64,000 bases of DNA from an uncultured Eubacteriales bacterium (GCA_902795265.1 CADBKM010000003.1:62001-126000); one strand, 5' to 3'. Positions 1-10,380 are shown, numbered from the stretch's first letter. Made by a program: numbers and translations. The notes: a model not told the origin generated them from the sequence alone.

Positions 1-534
1 GAAAGCCGATACCGGCATTCGCTGGGCGTAGAAGAGATGGCTGTCAGACTTGCCGGTCTGCATGGAGCAGATGCCGAAAAGGCCGCGTTTGCCGGCAGAT
101 ATCACGATATCGCAAAGAACATGGACATCCCGGAAATGGACGCCCAAATCAGGAAATACGGTCTTCCGGAGCATCTTCTGGGCAACAACGCCCTTGCTCA
201 TTCAAAGGTCGGAGCTGCGATACTTGAACACGAATTCGGTGTCAAAGATGCAGACATACTGAATGCGGTCAGATATCACACAACAGCACGCAAAGGAATG
301 TCTCTTCTCGAAGAACTGATTTTCGTAGCGGACGTTGTTGAAGACAACCGTACATACAGCGATCTTGACTACTATCAGCAGCTGGCATACAGCGATCTTG
401 ACAGAGCATGTTATGAAATACTCGAATACACGATAGGGGATCTCAAAGGAAAAAACAGAGAGATCGATACCGATACTCTTGAGGCAAGGGATTGGGTTTT
501 ACAAAGAATCAAGGAGAAAAATAATGGAAAGTAA
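1..534 (+). CDS. yqeK: YqeK-type HD-domain phosphohydrolase, 3' part
   Basis: The reading frame is open from base 1, so the 5' end lies outside the window; the first ATG in frame at 37 is internal. YqeK proteins are HD-domain, metal-dependent hydrolases that symmetrically cleave diadenosine tetraphosphate to ADP. Visible motifs are RHSLGV near the start, which carries the first metal-binding histidine, then RYHDIAKN with the HD pair, AHSKVGA, and VRYHTT further on. The frame ends in EKNNGK. It overlaps the start of rsfS by 11 bases, the usual yqeK-rsfS coupling in Firmicutes. Function is assigned by family only. Confidence 0.9.
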   Translation, partial: ESRYRHSLGVEEMAVRLAGLHGADAEKAAFAGRYHDIAKNMDIPEMDAQIRKYGLPEHLLGNNALAHSKVGAAILEHEFGVKDADILNAVRYHTTARKGMSLLEELIFVADVVEDNRTYSDLDYYQQLAYSDLDRACYEILEYTIGDLKGKNREIDTDTLEARDWVLQRIKEKNNGK

Positions 535-865
535 AGAAATGGCTCAGGCAATCGCAGAACTTCTGAGCAGCAAAAAAGCAAGAGACGTCGTCATGATCGA
601 TATAGCGGAGAAATCATCGTTCGCAGACTTCTTCGTTATAGCAACAGGTACTTCAGACAGGCAGCTGGGTGCTCTGGCAGATGATGTTGAAGATAAATTC
701 GCTGAGCTCGGTATCGAGCCTAAGAGCAAAGACGGAAGACCTGATACAGGATGGATCCTGGTTGACGGTGGAGACGTTATCGTTAATCTTTTCACTTCCG
801 AATCACGCGATAAGTATACACTTGAGAAGATTTGGAGCGACTGCGAATCCATACTTGTAGACTGA
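524..865 (+). CDS. rsfS: Ribosomal silencing factor RsfS
   Basis: RsfS (Iojap/YbeB) binds ribosomal protein uL14 on the free 50S subunit and blocks joining with 30S under nutrient limitation. The 114-residue product has the family pattern: an N-terminal helix, then [20 protein letters not shown], then [21 protein letters not shown] start at the ATG at 524 rather than the upstream in-frame ATG at 479, because AAGGAG lies 8 bases before it and this is the family's normal N-terminus. It overlaps yqeK and is followed 17 bases later by leuS, so the three are probably co-transcribed. Confidence 0.93.
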   Translation: MESKEMAQAIAELLSSKKARDVVMIDIAEKSSFADFFVIATGTSDRQLGALADDVEDKFAELGIEPKSKDGRPDTGWILVDGGDVIVNLFTSESRDKYTLEKIWSDCESILVD

Positions 866-882
866 TTAAAGGGGTAAAAAAC

Positions 883-3363
883 ATGCGCAACGACAGATAC
901 GATTTCACTGCAATAGAATCAAAGTGGCAGAAGATTTGGGCAGAAGAAGAAGCTTTCAAGACAGTTGAGGACGATTCGAAAGAAAAGTATTACGTTCTCG
1001 AGATGTTTCCGTATCCATCAGGCAAGCTTCACATGGGCCATGTCAGAAACTATTCGATCGGAGACGTTATAGCCAGATATAAGAAGATGGCCGGTTTCAA
1101 CGTACTCCATCCGATGGGATATGACTCGTTCGGACTCCCTGCAGAAAACGCTGCTATTCAGCACAATGCTGAGCCTGCAAAGTGGACCTATGACAACATG
1201 GACGAAATGGATAAGCAGCTTGCAAGCATGGGACTGTCCTATGACTGGAACCGCAGAGTCGCAACCTGCACACCTGAGTACTACAAATGGACTCAGTGGC
1301 TTTTCATTCAGTTCTATAAAAAAGGTCTTGCTTATAAGAAGGACAACCCGGTCAACTGGTGCCCGAGCTGCCAGACCGTTCTTGCCAACGAGCAGGTAGT
1401 GGATGGAAAGTGCGAAAGATGCAAGACTGAAGTTACAAAAAAGAATCTGTCTCAGTGGTATCTCAAGATCACAGATTACGCTGACAGGCTGCTCGACAAC
1501 CTCGACAAGCTCGAAGGCTGGCCTGACAAGGTAAAGACAATGCAGCGCAACTGGATCGGCAAGAGCTACGGCGCAAATATCAATTTTGAGATCAAGGATT
1601 CCGACAAGGTTCTTGAAGTATTCACAACAAGAGCTGATACACTCTTCGGTGCTACATACATGGTAATGTCACCGGAGCATCCTTATGTTAATGAGCTCGT
1701 TGCAGGCCGTCCTGAAGAAGCAGCAGTAGAGGCATATCAGGAAAAAGCACGCCGCATGAGCGACATCGAAAGAACTTCGACGAGCAACGAGAAGACAGGT
1801 GTATTTACCGGCAGATATGCAATAAACCCTGTTAACGGCAAAGAGATCCCAATCTACATCTCGGATTACGTACTCATGGGTTACGGAACCGGAGCTATCA
1901 TGGCTGTTCCTGCTCACGACCAGAGAGACTTTGATTTTGCAAAGGCTTTCGACCTTGAGATCATACCTGTAGTCGATCCTGAAGATCCATCGATCGACCT
2001 CTACGACCTTAAGGAAGCTTTCGTTGCTGAAGGTAAGATGATCAATTCCGGCCAGTTCGACGGAATGAACAATAAGGAAGCTATCCCTGCAATGATCGAT
2101 TGGCTCAACGATAAGGGCATCGGCGACAAGACAGTCAATTACAGACTCAGAGACTGGCTTATTTCAAGGCAGAGATACTGGGGAGCACCTATCCCGATGA
2201 TCTGGTGCGACGAATGCGGTTGGGTACCTGAAAAAGATGAAAACCTTCCGGTACTTCTTCCTACTGACGTTGAGTTTACAGGTAAGGGCGAATCTCCGAT
2301 AACTACAAGCAAGAGCTTCGTAGACACAGTATGCCCATGCTGTGGCAGACCTGCAAAGAGGGAAGTCGACACGATGGATACATTTGTTGATTCATCATGG
2401 TACTTCCTCAGATACTGTGATGCACATAACGACAAAGAGCCGTTTGCTAAAGATAAAGTTGATTACTGGATGGACGTCGATCAGTATATCGGCGGTGTAG
2501 AGCACGCTATCCTGCACCTCATGTATGCAAGATTCTTCCAGATGGTCATGTACGATCTCGGCCTCAGCAAAAATGAGGAGCCGTTCAAAAACCTTCTTAC
2601 ACAGGGCATGGTCATCAAGGATGGAGCAAAGATGAGCAAATCGCTCGGCAATGTCGTCAGCCCTGCTGAGATACAGGCAAAATACGGTTCTGATACAGCC
2701 AGACTCTTCATCCTGTTCGCAGCTCCGCCTGAAAAAGAACTTGACTGGTCAGATGAAGGTGTTGAGGGAAGCTACAGATTCCTCAACCGTGTATACAGAC
2801 TGGTTGTTGAGTACATCAACGACATCAGAAAAGACGCTGTCGTGCCGGCTGAATTCGAAGCAAAGACTGAGGCTGACAAGTCTCTCAACTTCATGCTCAA
2901 TACGGCTATCAAGAAGGTTACAGAAGATGCAGGCGGAAGATTCAACTTCAATACAGCCATCGCATCGATCATGGAACTCGTAAACGAACTTTACAAATAC
3001 AAGAACGGTGAGATCAACATGCCTCTGTTCAACAAGGCGATCGAAACGCTGCTCACGCTGCTCAACCCGTTCTCGCCGCACATCTCTGAAGAACTCTGGA
3101 ACATGCTTGGCCACGAAGACAGGCTCTATAACAGAGCGTGGCCGGTCTGTGATGAGTCCGCACTTGTAAAAGACGAAGTGATGGTCGTTCTTCAGGTCAA
3201 CGGCAAACTCAAGGATAAGCTTATGCTGCCTAACAATTCAGAAAAGGAGGTAGTTGAAGAAGCTGCAAGAACTTCTGAAAGATTCAAAGAGGCATCGGAG
3301 GGCCGCGAAGTTGTCAAGGTTATCTACGTACCTAACAAGATAATCAACTTCGTTGTCAGATAG
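883..3363 (+). CDS. leuS: Leucyl-tRNA synthetase
   Basis: Class I synthetase that charges tRNA-Leu in the cytoplasm; 826 residues, normal for the bacterial form. Seen are the HIGH signature as HMGH at residues 50-53 within [14 protein letters not shown], two Cys-x2-Cys zinc knuckles (CPSC and CERC near residues 160-180), a second cysteine pair set (CDEC, CPCC), an inserted CP1 editing domain with [13 protein letters not shown] and [12 protein letters not shown], and KMSKS at about residue 583. The ATG at 883 is preceded by AAAGGGG; the longer frame from 832 would add residues not typical of LeuRS and overlap rsfS. Confidence 0.97.
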   Translation: MRNDRYDFTAIESKWQKIWAEEEAFKTVEDDSKEKYYVLEMFPYPSGKLHMGHVRNYSIGDVIARYKKMAGFNVLHPMGYDSFGLPAENAAIQHNAEPAKWTYDNMDEMDKQLASMGLSYDWNRRVATCTPEYYKWTQWLFIQFYKKGLAYKKDNPVNWCPSCQTVLANEQVVDGKCERCKTEVTKKNLSQWYLKITDYADRLLDNLDKLEGWPDKVKTMQRNWIGKSYGANINFEIKDSDKVLEVFTTRADTLFGATYMVMSPEHPYVNELVAGRPEEAAVEAYQEKARRMSDIERTSTSNEKTGVFTGRYAINPVNGKEIPIYISDYVLMGYGTGAIMAVPAHDQRDFDFAKAFDLEIIPVVDPEDPSIDLYDLKEAFVAEGKMINSGQFDGMNNKEAIPAMIDWLNDKGIGDKTVNYRLRDWLISRQRYWGAPIPMIWCDECGWVPEKDENLPVLLPTDVEFTGKGESPITTSKSFVDTVCPCCGRPAKREVDTMDTFVDSSWYFLRYCDAHNDKEPFAKDKVDYWMDVDQYIGGVEHAILHLMYARFFQMVMYDLGLSKNEEPFKNLLTQGMVIKDGAKMSKSLGNVVSPAEIQAKYGSDTARLFILFAAPPEKELDWSDEGVEGSYRFLNRVYRLVVEYINDIRKDAVVPAEFEAKTEADKSLNFMLNTAIKKVTEDAGGRFNFNTAIASIMELVNELYKYKNGEINMPLFNKAIETLLTLLNPFSPHISEELWNMLGHEDRLYNRAWPVCDESALVKDEVMVVLQVNGKLKDKLMLPNNSEKEVVEEAARTSERFKEASEGREVVKVIYVPNKIINFVVR

Positions 3364-3376
3364 CAGCTTCGATATT

Positions 3377-5110
3377 ATGACAACTTACAAAAATAAAAGT
3401 AAAAGAAGAGCGAAAGCTCCTGCTAAAGCAATAAAAAAGAATACAGATAAAGCAAAACCGCCGTTCAGGATAATCCCGCTCGGCGGTATGAAAGAAATCG
3501 GTAAGAACTGCACACTCATAGAGTGCTGCGGAGAGATCCTCATCATCGACTGCGGATTCGCTTTTCCGGAGTACGAGATGTTCGGAATAGATGTCGTAAT
3601 ACCGGATTTCACATATATCAAAGAGAACCGCGAAAGGGTAAAAGGGCTGATAATAACCCATGGGCATGAGGACCATATAGGTGCTATACCATATCTTCTT
3701 CAGGAAGTTTCGGTCCCTATATACGCATCACCTCTGGCGATGGGTCTGATCGATCACAAACTCGAGGAAAACTATCTTACCGGTGAAACTCACGTAATCA
3801 AACCGGGAGACAGATTCAATGTCGGATGTTTCACTGTAGAAGCCATTCAGACGAATCACAGCATAGCTGACGCGCTCGCTTATTCGATAAAGTTTCCGGG
3901 CGGTCATGTAGTACATACTGGCGATTTCAAGATAGATTATTCTCCGCTCGACGGAAGGGTCATCGATCTTAACCGCTTTTCACAGCTGGGCGACCAGGGC
4001 GTTGATGTACTGCTCTGCGACAGCACGAATGTAATGAGAAAGGGCTATACTCCGTCGGAAGCCGTGGTAAGGCGTTCTATCGATGAGATATTCGATAATA
4101 CCGACAGGCGTATCATCATTGCTACATTCGCCTCGAACGTGCACAGGATCAAGTACTTTATAGAAGCTTCGATGAAGCATAACCGCCGGATCGCAGTATC
4201 CGGAAGGTCGATGGAAAATGTTCTCGCGCTGTCGAAGAGTCTCGGATATCTCGATGACATACCTGAATCGGTATTCATCAATGTAAACGAGGCAAAGAAC
4301 TACGCTGACAGCAAGATCACCATCATAACCACCGGCAGCCAGGGCGAACCGATGAGCGCGCTTACCCGAATGGCCTATGATAACCACAAGGCCATAAAGT
4401 TGAAAAAGAACGATGTAGTCGTGTTCTCATCTTCACCTATACCGGGCAACGAAAAGGTCATTTCACAGGTAGTGAACAGACTTTACGAAAAAGAAGTCGA
4501 TGTAGTTCTCGCTTCAGCAATGGATGTTCATGTATCGGGACACGCCTCATCAGAAGAGCTCAAGCTGATACATACGCTCCTGAGGCCTAAGTACTTTGTA
4601 CCGGCCCACGGTGAGTACAGGCATCTGGTAGAACACGCGAGACTTTCCCAGTCACTCGGCCAGTCGAAAGACAACATATTCATCCTTGGCAACGGGGACG
4701 CTCTGGAAGTATGCGGAAACAGAACTCATGTTGAAAGAAGCTACACTTCGGGCGAAGATGTCATGGTAGACGGTTACGATATCGGAGATGTCGGAAGCGT
4801 GGTCCTGAAAGACAGAAAGAAGCTTTCACAGTCAGGCCTTATCACCATATCAGTGGCGCTCGATCAGGCGACCGGTTCACTTATGGCCGAACCTATACTG
4901 AATACACGTGGATTCGTATTTGTCGAGGAGCATATGGATCTCATCAGAGAGGCTATCAATGTCGTCTATAATACGATCGGGAAGAGCACTTCAGCAGGCG
5001 CTCTCGATGAGGCATCTCTGTCAAGGGCGATCAAATCAGACATGAAATCATTCATTTACAGCACGACAAAGAAGAATCCGATGATAATACCGGTTATTCT
5101 GTACGTATAA
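3377..5110 (+). CDS. rnj: Ribonuclease J
   Basis: Metallo-beta-lactamase/beta-CASP ribonuclease acting as 5'-3' exonuclease and endonuclease in mRNA decay and rRNA maturation in Firmicutes. The 577-residue protein has a lysine- and alanine-rich N-terminal tail, PLGGMKEIGKNCT, the HGHEDHIGA zinc motif at about residues 95-100, HTGDFKIDYSP, the beta-CASP segment with DSTNVMRKGYTPSE, and HVSGHASSEELK and PAHGEYRHL towards the C-terminus. The ATG at 3377 has only a weak ribosome binding site; an in-frame start at 3353 would overlap leuS by 11 bases. Only one RNase J lies in this window, so J1 and J2 cannot be told apart. Confidence 0.93.
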   Translation: MTTYKNKSKRRAKAPAKAIKKNTDKAKPPFRIIPLGGMKEIGKNCTLIECCGEILIIDCGFAFPEYEMFGIDVVIPDFTYIKENRERVKGLIITHGHEDHIGAIPYLLQEVSVPIYASPLAMGLIDHKLEENYLTGETHVIKPGDRFNVGCFTVEAIQTNHSIADALAYSIKFPGGHVVHTGDFKIDYSPLDGRVIDLNRFSQLGDQGVDVLLCDSTNVMRKGYTPSEAVVRRSIDEIFDNTDRRIIIATFASNVHRIKYFIEASMKHNRRIAVSGRSMENVLALSKSLGYLDDIPESVFINVNEAKNYADSKITIITTGSQGEPMSALTRMAYDNHKAIKLKKNDVVVFSSSPIPGNEKVISQVVNRLYEKEVDVVLASAMDVHVSGHASSEELKLIHTLLRPKYFVPAHGEYRHLVEHARLSQSLGQSKDNIFILGNGDALEVCGNRTHVERSYTSGEDVMVDGYDIGDVGSVVLKDRKKLSQSGLITISVALDQATGSLMAEPILNTRGFVFVEEHMDLIREAINVVYNTIGKSTSAGALDEASLSRAIKSDMKSFIYSTTKKNPMIIPVILYV

Positions 5111-5122
5111 GGAGGTAACACC

Positions 5123-5455
5123 ATGAATGTATATGACGAGGCTCACAGCCTTGCAAAAGCAATAAAGGAATGCAACGAGTTCAGGGAATTCGACAGAATG
5201 AGAAACATCGTTGATAACGACAAGGAAGTATCCGATATGCTCAAGGAGCTCCAGGAACTTCAGATGCAGCTTCAGGCAATGCAGCTTTCGGGACAGGAAC
5301 CTGATAAGGCGATCACATCGCGTTTTCAGACCCTCAGCACGATGATAGCTACAAAGCCTCTCGCAGCTCAGTACCTGCAGGCGCAGGGCGCATTCATGAT
5401 CATGATGAATGACGTTTTCGCCATTATCGGTGAAGCAATGGGAGTTAACGCTTAG
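5123..5455 (+). CDS. YlbF/YmcA family protein
   Basis: A 110-residue helical protein of the YlbF/YmcA family. In Bacillus subtilis, members form a complex with YaaT that affects RNase Y activity, competence and sporulation. Seen are long amphipathic helices with SDMLKELQELQMQLQAMQ in the middle and an ATKPLAAQYLQAQGAFMIMM stretch late. A strong AAGGAGGTAAC ribosome binding site lies 13 bases after the RNase J stop, so an RNA-decay partner sits directly behind an RNase J gene. The exact paralogue cannot be decided. Confidence 0.8.
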   Translation: MNVYDEAHSLAKAIKECNEFREFDRMRNIVDNDKEVSDMLKELQELQMQLQAMQLSGQEPDKAITSRFQTLSTMIATKPLAAQYLQAQGAFMIMMNDVFAIIGEAMGVNA

Positions 5456-5458
5456 GAT

Positions 5459-5476
5459 TTGACATAGTGTTATACT
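5459..5476 (+). promoter_or_regulatory. Probable extended -10 promoter of efp
   Basis: The 62-base gap before efp holds TGTTATACT at 5468-5476, which matches the TGnTATAAT extended -10 element of sigma-A promoters. A perfect TTGACA at 5459-5464 is too close (6-base gap) to be its -35 box, so I rely on the extended -10 alone. Transcription would start near 5483, about 35 bases before the efp start. Confidence 0.5.
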
Positions 5477-5517
5477 ATAAATGGTAATTATTATTTCAAT
5501 ATAAAAGGAGAAATCAA

Positions 5518-6078
5518 ATGGTTTATGCAAGTGACTTCAGAAAAGGTATTACTTTCGAAATGAACGGTGAGCCTCATGTCGTTCTCGACTTCCAGCACGT
5601 AAAGCCGGGCAAGGGCGCTGCTTTCGTAAGAACAAAGTACAGAAACATTCTTACAGGAGCTACACGCGAGGAAGCTTTCAACCCTAATGATAAGTTCCCT
5701 AAGGCTCATATCGAGACAAAGCAGATGCAGTACCTCTACAATGACGGAGAGCTTTACTACTTCATGGATCAGGAAACATACGATCAGGTTCCTCTGACTG
5801 CAGAACTCGTTGAGGACGCTATCAAGTACATCCGTGAGAATGATATCGCTACAGTAAAGTTCTACAAGGATAATGCATTTACTGTTGAAGCTCCTAACTT
5901 TGTTGACCTCGAAGTAATCGAGACAGAGCCGGGTGTAAAGGGCGACACAGCTACAAACGTTACTAAGGCTGCAACTGTTGAGACAGGCGCTGTTATTCAG
6001 GTACCTATCTTCATCAATGAAGGTGAGAGGATCCAGATCGACACAAGATCGGGAGAATACCTCGGAAGATCCAAATAG
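5518..6078 (+). CDS. efp: Elongation factor P
   Basis: EF-P enters the ribosomal E site and relieves stalling at polyproline stretches. The 186-residue product is full length with three beta-barrel domains: KOW-like domain I with [15 protein letters not shown] carrying the tip lysine (residue 32), the central domain from about residue 65, and the C-terminal OB domain ending in [14 protein letters not shown]. An AAAAGGAG ribosome binding site precedes the ATG. No epmA/epmB gene is near, so the form of tip modification, if any, cannot be judged. Codons look like those of a highly expressed gene. Confidence 0.96.
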   Translation: MVYASDFRKGITFEMNGEPHVVLDFQHVKPGKGAAFVRTKYRNILTGATREEAFNPNDKFPKAHIETKQMQYLYNDGELYYFMDQETYDQVPLTAELVEDAIKYIRENDIATVKFYKDNAFTVEAPNFVDLEVIETEPGVKGDTATNVTKAATVETGAVIQVPIFINEGERIQIDTRSGEYLGRSK

Positions 6079-6087
6079 GAGATTCTT

Positions 6088-7101
6088 TTGAAAGAAGATA
6101 CAAAGAGCATCAGACGTTTCCGCAGACCGCTGAGGATCATTACGGTTCTTCTGGTTATAGCCGCGATGATCCTTTGGTATGTTTACATGATGTCTAAACC
6201 TTACGACAGAACGCGTACGACCTACGCGGATTTTGTCGTAGAAGAAGGTGACAGCCTGTCAGTGGTCGCGGAACATCTCGATGAGCAGAAGTTCATAAAA
6301 AAGGCATCAGATTTCGAAACTCTCGGCAAGATCACTTTTGCCGGAGATTTCAAGCCTGGGACTTACTATATTTCCCCGTCGATGGACTCGCTAAGCATAC
6401 TGCGCACGCTTCAGAGCGGACTTACCACGTCAAAGGGATTCACTGTTCCGGCAGGTTATACCGTCTCGCAGCTCGCCAAGGCTCTTGAACGCGATGGTCT
6501 TGCGGACGAGAAGGCTTTTCTTGATGCAGCATCGTCTCCTGATCTGGCTGCACTTGATGTGCTCGGTGAGAACGAAGAGGGCCTTAAAGGAAGCGATCTC
6601 ATCGAAGGATTCCTCCTGCCGGGAGAATACACTCTTTCAGCAGATGCTGATGAGTCAATGATGATCATAATGATGCTCGATGCTTTCAATAACTTCTACA
6701 ACGACGATTATAAAGCCAGGGCGGATGAGCTTGGTGTGACTACAAGGCAGGTCCTTGTAATGGCTTCCATGATCGAAAAGGAGACATCGGTTGATAAAGA
6801 GAGGGCAGCGATATCAGGGGTCATCCATAACCGCATAAACATGGAGCTTACCGAAATCGCAGATCTGCCAAAAAAGCCTCTTTGTTTTCCGAGTGAAGCA
6901 TCTATAAAGGCAGCACTGTATCCTGAGGAAAGCGAGTACACTTATTACGTACTCGACAGCAATCTTTCCGGAACACATAAGTTTACGGCAGATGAGGCTG
7001 AGTACGAAACATGGCTTCAGGAATATGAAGAAGCGGTCAAAGCAGCATCAGACAAAGCAGAAGCAGAGTCAGGTGAAGATTCCGCTGAAGGTGAAGGCTA
7101 A
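6088..7101 (+). CDS. mltG: Endolytic transglycosylase MltG (YceG-like)
   Basis: Membrane-anchored murein transglycosylase that cuts nascent glycan strands and helps set their length. The 337-residue protein has a short basic N-terminus, one transmembrane segment at about residues 15-35, a LysM-like region (FVVEEGDSLSVVAEHL), and the YceG catalytic region with the expected glutamate at about residue 230 in MASMIEKETS. The C-terminus is an acidic, alanine-rich tail. It starts at a TTG 9 bases after efp with AGGAG upstream, and its stop overlaps the next start by one base (TAATG), which implies translational coupling. Confidence 0.88.
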   Translation: MKEDTKSIRRFRRPLRIITVLLVIAAMILWYVYMMSKPYDRTRTTYADFVVEEGDSLSVVAEHLDEQKFIKKASDFETLGKITFAGDFKPGTYYISPSMDSLSILRTLQSGLTTSKGFTVPAGYTVSQLAKALERDGLADEKAFLDAASSPDLAALDVLGENEEGLKGSDLIEGFLLPGEYTLSADADESMMIIMMLDAFNNFYNDDYKARADELGVTTRQVLVMASMIEKETSVDKERAAISGVIHNRINMELTEIADLPKKPLCFPSEASIKAALYPEESEYTYYVLDSNLSGTHKFTADEAEYETWLQEYEEAVKAASDKAEAESGEDSAEGEG

Positions 7102-7778
7102 TGTTGGATGTCAGAGATATTCCGCTGAAAGAGTTTGTTGACAGCAGGCATAAAGCACTTGATGACGATCTGGCAGCACTCAGGCATTCAAACGAAGAAG
7201 AAGGCGTACCGCTTATTCTTGCCGAAACTGAAGAAATACTCGGGATCCTCCTCAGTCTGACTTCACCGAAACGAATTCTTGAGATCGGAACAGCTCACGG
7301 TTATTCTTCGCTGTATTTTGCCAGGAAGCTGCCTGAAGCGCATATTACGACGATAGACCGCAACCCGGCGATGATAGAAATCGCTGAATGCGAGTTCGCG
7401 TCCAGAAAAGAAGGGGAAAGGATCGACTTCCGTATCGGCGATGCGATGCAGATCCTCAATGGGCTTATCGAAGAGCTTGAAGATGCCGACGAGTCACAGA
7501 AATACGATTTCGTATTTATCGATGCGGCCAAAAGCCATTACAAAGAGTTTTTCGAGGCTGCCGAGAAGATCTGTACCCGCGGAGCCCTTATAGTATGCGA
7601 CAATATCCTTCTTAAAGGATGGATCGTTGAAGCTGAGGGCAAAGCTGCTCACAGACACAGGACCAGCATTAAATACATGAAGAAGTTTCTCGATTACATA
7701 CGCAGCAGGGATGACCTCGAAACAGCCATCCTTACCGGCGGTGACGGACTTGCAATAATCAGATTCAAAGAACAATAA
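7101..7778 (+). CDS. trmR: tRNA 5-hydroxyuridine O-methyltransferase, TrmR-like
   Basis: SAM-dependent O-methyltransferase of the YrrM/TrmR family, which converts 5-hydroxyuridine-34 to 5-methoxyuridine in tRNAs. In the 225 residues I see motif I ILEIGTAHGYSSLYFA near residue 60, an acidic loop with DRNPAMIEIAE, YDFVFIDAAKSHYKEF with the metal-binding aspartate near residue 138, and CDNILLKG. A catechol-type O-methyltransferase would look similar. The adjacent U32 gene, which should make the hydroxyuridine substrate, favours TrmR, because yrrM and the U32 genes are neighbours in Bacillus. Confidence 0.8.
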   Translation: MLDVRDIPLKEFVDSRHKALDDDLAALRHSNEEEGVPLILAETEEILGILLSLTSPKRILEIGTAHGYSSLYFARKLPEAHITTIDRNPAMIEIAECEFASRKEGERIDFRIGDAMQILNGLIEELEDADESQKYDFVFIDAAKSHYKEFFEAAEKICTRGALIVCDNILLKGWIVEAEGKAAHRHRTSIKYMKKFLDYIRSRDDLETAILTGGDGLAIIRFKEQ

Positions 7779-9020
7779 ATGAGTAATTACAATAAAAAAC
7801 CAGCACTTGAACTGCTCGCACCTGCGGGCGATATGGAAAAACTTAAGACAGCCGTCCGCTTTGGAGCTGATGCCGTCTATTTCGGCGGCGAGATGTTCAG
7901 CCTCAGAGCAGGAGCCGGCAATTTTACTGTAGAAGAGATCGCCGAGGCCATGGACTGGCTGCATGCCAACGGCGCAAAGGGTTATATGACCATCAACATA
8001 TACCCTCATAACGGCGATATTGAGCCTCTGAAGGCTTATATCGGAAAAATCAAGGATATTCCCGTTGATGCATTCCTTGTATCCGATCCAGGCGTTATGG
8101 GCCTCATAAGAGAACAGATACCCGAAGCTGAGATACATCTTTCAACACAGGCTAACACCACAAATTATCTGACAGCCCGCTTCTGGGCATCGCAGGGTGT
8201 AAAGCGCATAGTCTGCGCGAGAGAGATGAGCCTCGAAGAAATCAAAGTGATGAGACGTGAACTCCCTGATGACATCGAAATCGAGTCATTTGTACACGGA
8301 GCGATGTGCATCTCTTATTCAGGCAGATGTCTTCTCAGTAACTTCATGGCAGGCCGGGACGCAAACCGCGGAGCCTGCACTCATCCGTGCAGATGGAAGT
8401 ACGCTCTCGTAGAAGAGCAAAGGCCGGGTGAATACTATCCGATAGAAGAGGACGGATACGGCAGCTACATCCTGAATTCGCGCGATCTGTGCATGATCGA
8501 CCATATTCCTGATCTTGCTGAAGCCGGAGTATATTCGCTTAAAATCGAAGGCCGCATGAAATCAATGTATTACGTGGCTACCGTAGTTTCGGCATACAGA
8601 GCCGCACTTGATGCGTATCTCAGCGATCCTGAAAACTATCGTTTCGATCAGAAGCATTATGATGAGCTCTGCAAGGCAAGCCACAGGGAATTCACTCACG
8701 GATTCTATTACAACAAACCTACAGACAAGGATCAGAACTATCTGACCAGTGACTACACCAGAGATTATTCGTTTATCGGTCTCGTCAGGGAGACCGATCC
8801 TGAAACGGGATTTACCACAGTCGAGCAGAGAAACAAATTCTCTGTAGGTGATACAGTAGAAGTTTTCGGCCCGTATACACCATATTACGAAGAGGTCATA
8901 CGAGAGATGTACGATGAGGAGGGCAACGCCATTCAGAGTGCTCCGCATCCGCAGCAGATACTGCGCATACGTTTTGACCGCACCCCTGAAGAAGGCTTTA
9001 TTCTGCGTAAAAAGAAGTAA
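7779..9020 (+). CDS. trhP: Peptidase U32-family tRNA hydroxylation protein, TrhP-like
   Basis: U32-family protein of the type that makes 5-hydroxyuridine at tRNA position 34 using a prephenate-derived path (TrhP, formerly YrrN/YrrO/YegQ). The 413 residues begin with LELLAPAGDMEKLKTAV and AVYFGGEMFSLRAGA, have the family signature ESFVHGAMCISYSGRCLLS, and contain conserved cysteines in GACTHPCRWKYAL that could hold an iron-sulfur cluster. A small beta-barrel follows (FSVGDTVEVFGPY). The start codon directly abuts the stop of the methyltransferase gene, so the two act in sequence on one substrate and are co-translated. Proteolytic activity is not implied by the family name. Confidence 0.85.
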   Translation: MSNYNKKPALELLAPAGDMEKLKTAVRFGADAVYFGGEMFSLRAGAGNFTVEEIAEAMDWLHANGAKGYMTINIYPHNGDIEPLKAYIGKIKDIPVDAFLVSDPGVMGLIREQIPEAEIHLSTQANTTNYLTARFWASQGVKRIVCAREMSLEEIKVMRRELPDDIEIESFVHGAMCISYSGRCLLSNFMAGRDANRGACTHPCRWKYALVEEQRPGEYYPIEEDGYGSYILNSRDLCMIDHIPDLAEAGVYSLKIEGRMKSMYYVATVVSAYRAALDAYLSDPENYRFDQKHYDELCKASHREFTHGFYYNKPTDKDQNYLTSDYTRDYSFIGLVRETDPETGFTTVEQRNKFSVGDTVEVFGPYTPYYEEVIREMYDEEGNAIQSAPHPQQILRIRFDRTPEEGFILRKKK

Positions 9021-9030
9021 GGAGAAAGAA

Positions 9031-10380
9031 ATGGAAGACGGCAGTTTACCCTCTTATTTGTATCTGAGCGCTATTATTCTTATCATGATAATCAACGGCC
9101 TTGTTGTCGCGAGCAAGCGAGCTCTTGACTATATAGACCGCAATCTCATAAAAGACAAGCTTGAGGATGACCCTGATAATAAAAGGCTTCAGGCCGTAAC
9201 AGCGTTCCTCGCCAAACCGTCAAAATATCATTATGCTGATCATGTGGCCAGCTACTTCAACATCGTTATCAGCTTTGTGCTGTTCAACGTGCTTATGATG
9301 CTGGTCAATCTGGCAAATACCGATCCTGAAGCATTCAGCTTCTATCGTGACGGCATCGGAATCTTTGCGCTGTTAATGTGTAATCTTGGCTTTTATATCA
9401 TTTACACCGCGCTTTCGGATATTCTCCCTAAAAAGCTCGCAGCACAGGCCAGCGAATCAGCGGGTATAGGACTCATAGGCTTCCAGCAGTTCATATATGT
9501 GGTTACGCTTCCGCTGGTATGGATCTGCAAGGGTATAGCAAATCTGTTCCTCCGCCTGCTGGGTAAGGACGTTGAGGTCGATGACTCCGTATTCTCAGAG
9601 GATAAAGTAATGTCCATGCTTGACAGAGGGCAGGAATCCGGTGAGATCAAAGAGGAAGGCCGTAAGATGATCGACTCGATCTTCGAGTTTGATGACCTTC
9701 TGGCGTATGAGATCATGACGCCGCGTACCGATGTCTTCATGTTCGATCTCGAAGACGACAGAAGTGAGTATTTCGAGGAGCTGATGGAGCTCACGCATTC
9801 AAGGATCCCTGTATATAAAGGAGATCCTGACAATATAGTCGGAATACTTCACATTAAGGACTATCTCTATAACGCGACAAAGAAGGGCTTCGATAACGTG
9901 GATATCAAGAAGCTCCTCAGACCGGCGTATTTCGTTCCTGAAACGAAAAACATCGATTCACTCTTCAGAGAGCTTCAGATCGAGAAGCAGCATCTGGCTA
10001 TTCTTATCGATGAATACGGCGGAATGAGCGGTATCGTATCAGTAGAAGACATAATAGAACAGATCGTAGGCGATATCGACGATGAATTTGACGAAGAGGA
10101 CCGCATTATCGAGAAAGTTAACGATACAACATTTATCGTAGACGGCAATGTCTATCTCGATGACCTCGAGGAAGAAACGGGTGTGGAGCTCGAATCCGAG
10201 ACAAGCGAAACCATCGGCGGATTTATCATCGATCTTATGGGAGAGATTCCACGCGAAAAAGTCAAATATCCGCCTATATCATACGAAAAATATGACTTTA
10301 CCATCCTTAAGGTAAAAGACCGCAGAATCGAGAAGATCCGGATAGAAAAGACGGAGAGAGAGGAAGAGACAGATGAATGA
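9031..10380 (+). CDS. HlyC/CorC-family CBS-domain membrane protein
   Basis: The 449-residue protein has the CNNM/CorC layout: an N-terminal DUF21 membrane region with about four transmembrane segments up to residue 175, an acidic linker, a CBS pair (EIMTPRTDVFMFDLE through LIDEYGGMSGIVSVEDIIEQI), and a CorC_HlyC transporter-associated domain ending in FTILKVKDRRIEKIRIEK. Members are linked to magnesium or divalent-cation efflux; the name hemolysin is historical. The ATG at 9031 has GGAG 7 bases upstream; the longer frame from 8914 lies inside the previous gene. Its end overlaps asp23 by 8 bases. Confidence 0.88.
   Translation: MEDGSLPSYLYLSAIILIMIINGLVVASKRALDYIDRNLIKDKLEDDPDNKRLQAVTAFLAKPSKYHYADHVASYFNIVISFVLFNVLMMLVNLANTDPEAFSFYRDGIGIFALLMCNLGFYIIYTALSDILPKKLAAQASESAGIGLIGFQQFIYVVTLPLVWICKGIANLFLRLLGKDVEVDDSVFSEDKVMSMLDRGQESGEIKEEGRKMIDSIFEFDDLLAYEIMTPRTDVFMFDLEDDRSEYFEELMELTHSRIPVYKGDPDNIVGILHIKDYLYNATKKGFDNVDIKKLLRPAYFVPETKNIDSLFRELQIEKQHLAILIDEYGGMSGIVSVEDIIEQIVGDIDDEFDEEDRIIEKVNDTTFIVDGNVYLDDLEEETGVELESETSETIGGFIIDLMGEIPREKVKYPPISYEKYDFTILKVKDRRIEKIRIEKTEREEETDE

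Noticed and set aside
5459..5464. TTGACA as the -35 box of efp
   Set aside because: The only good -10 (TATACT at 5471) is 6 bases away, too close for a -35/-10 pair.
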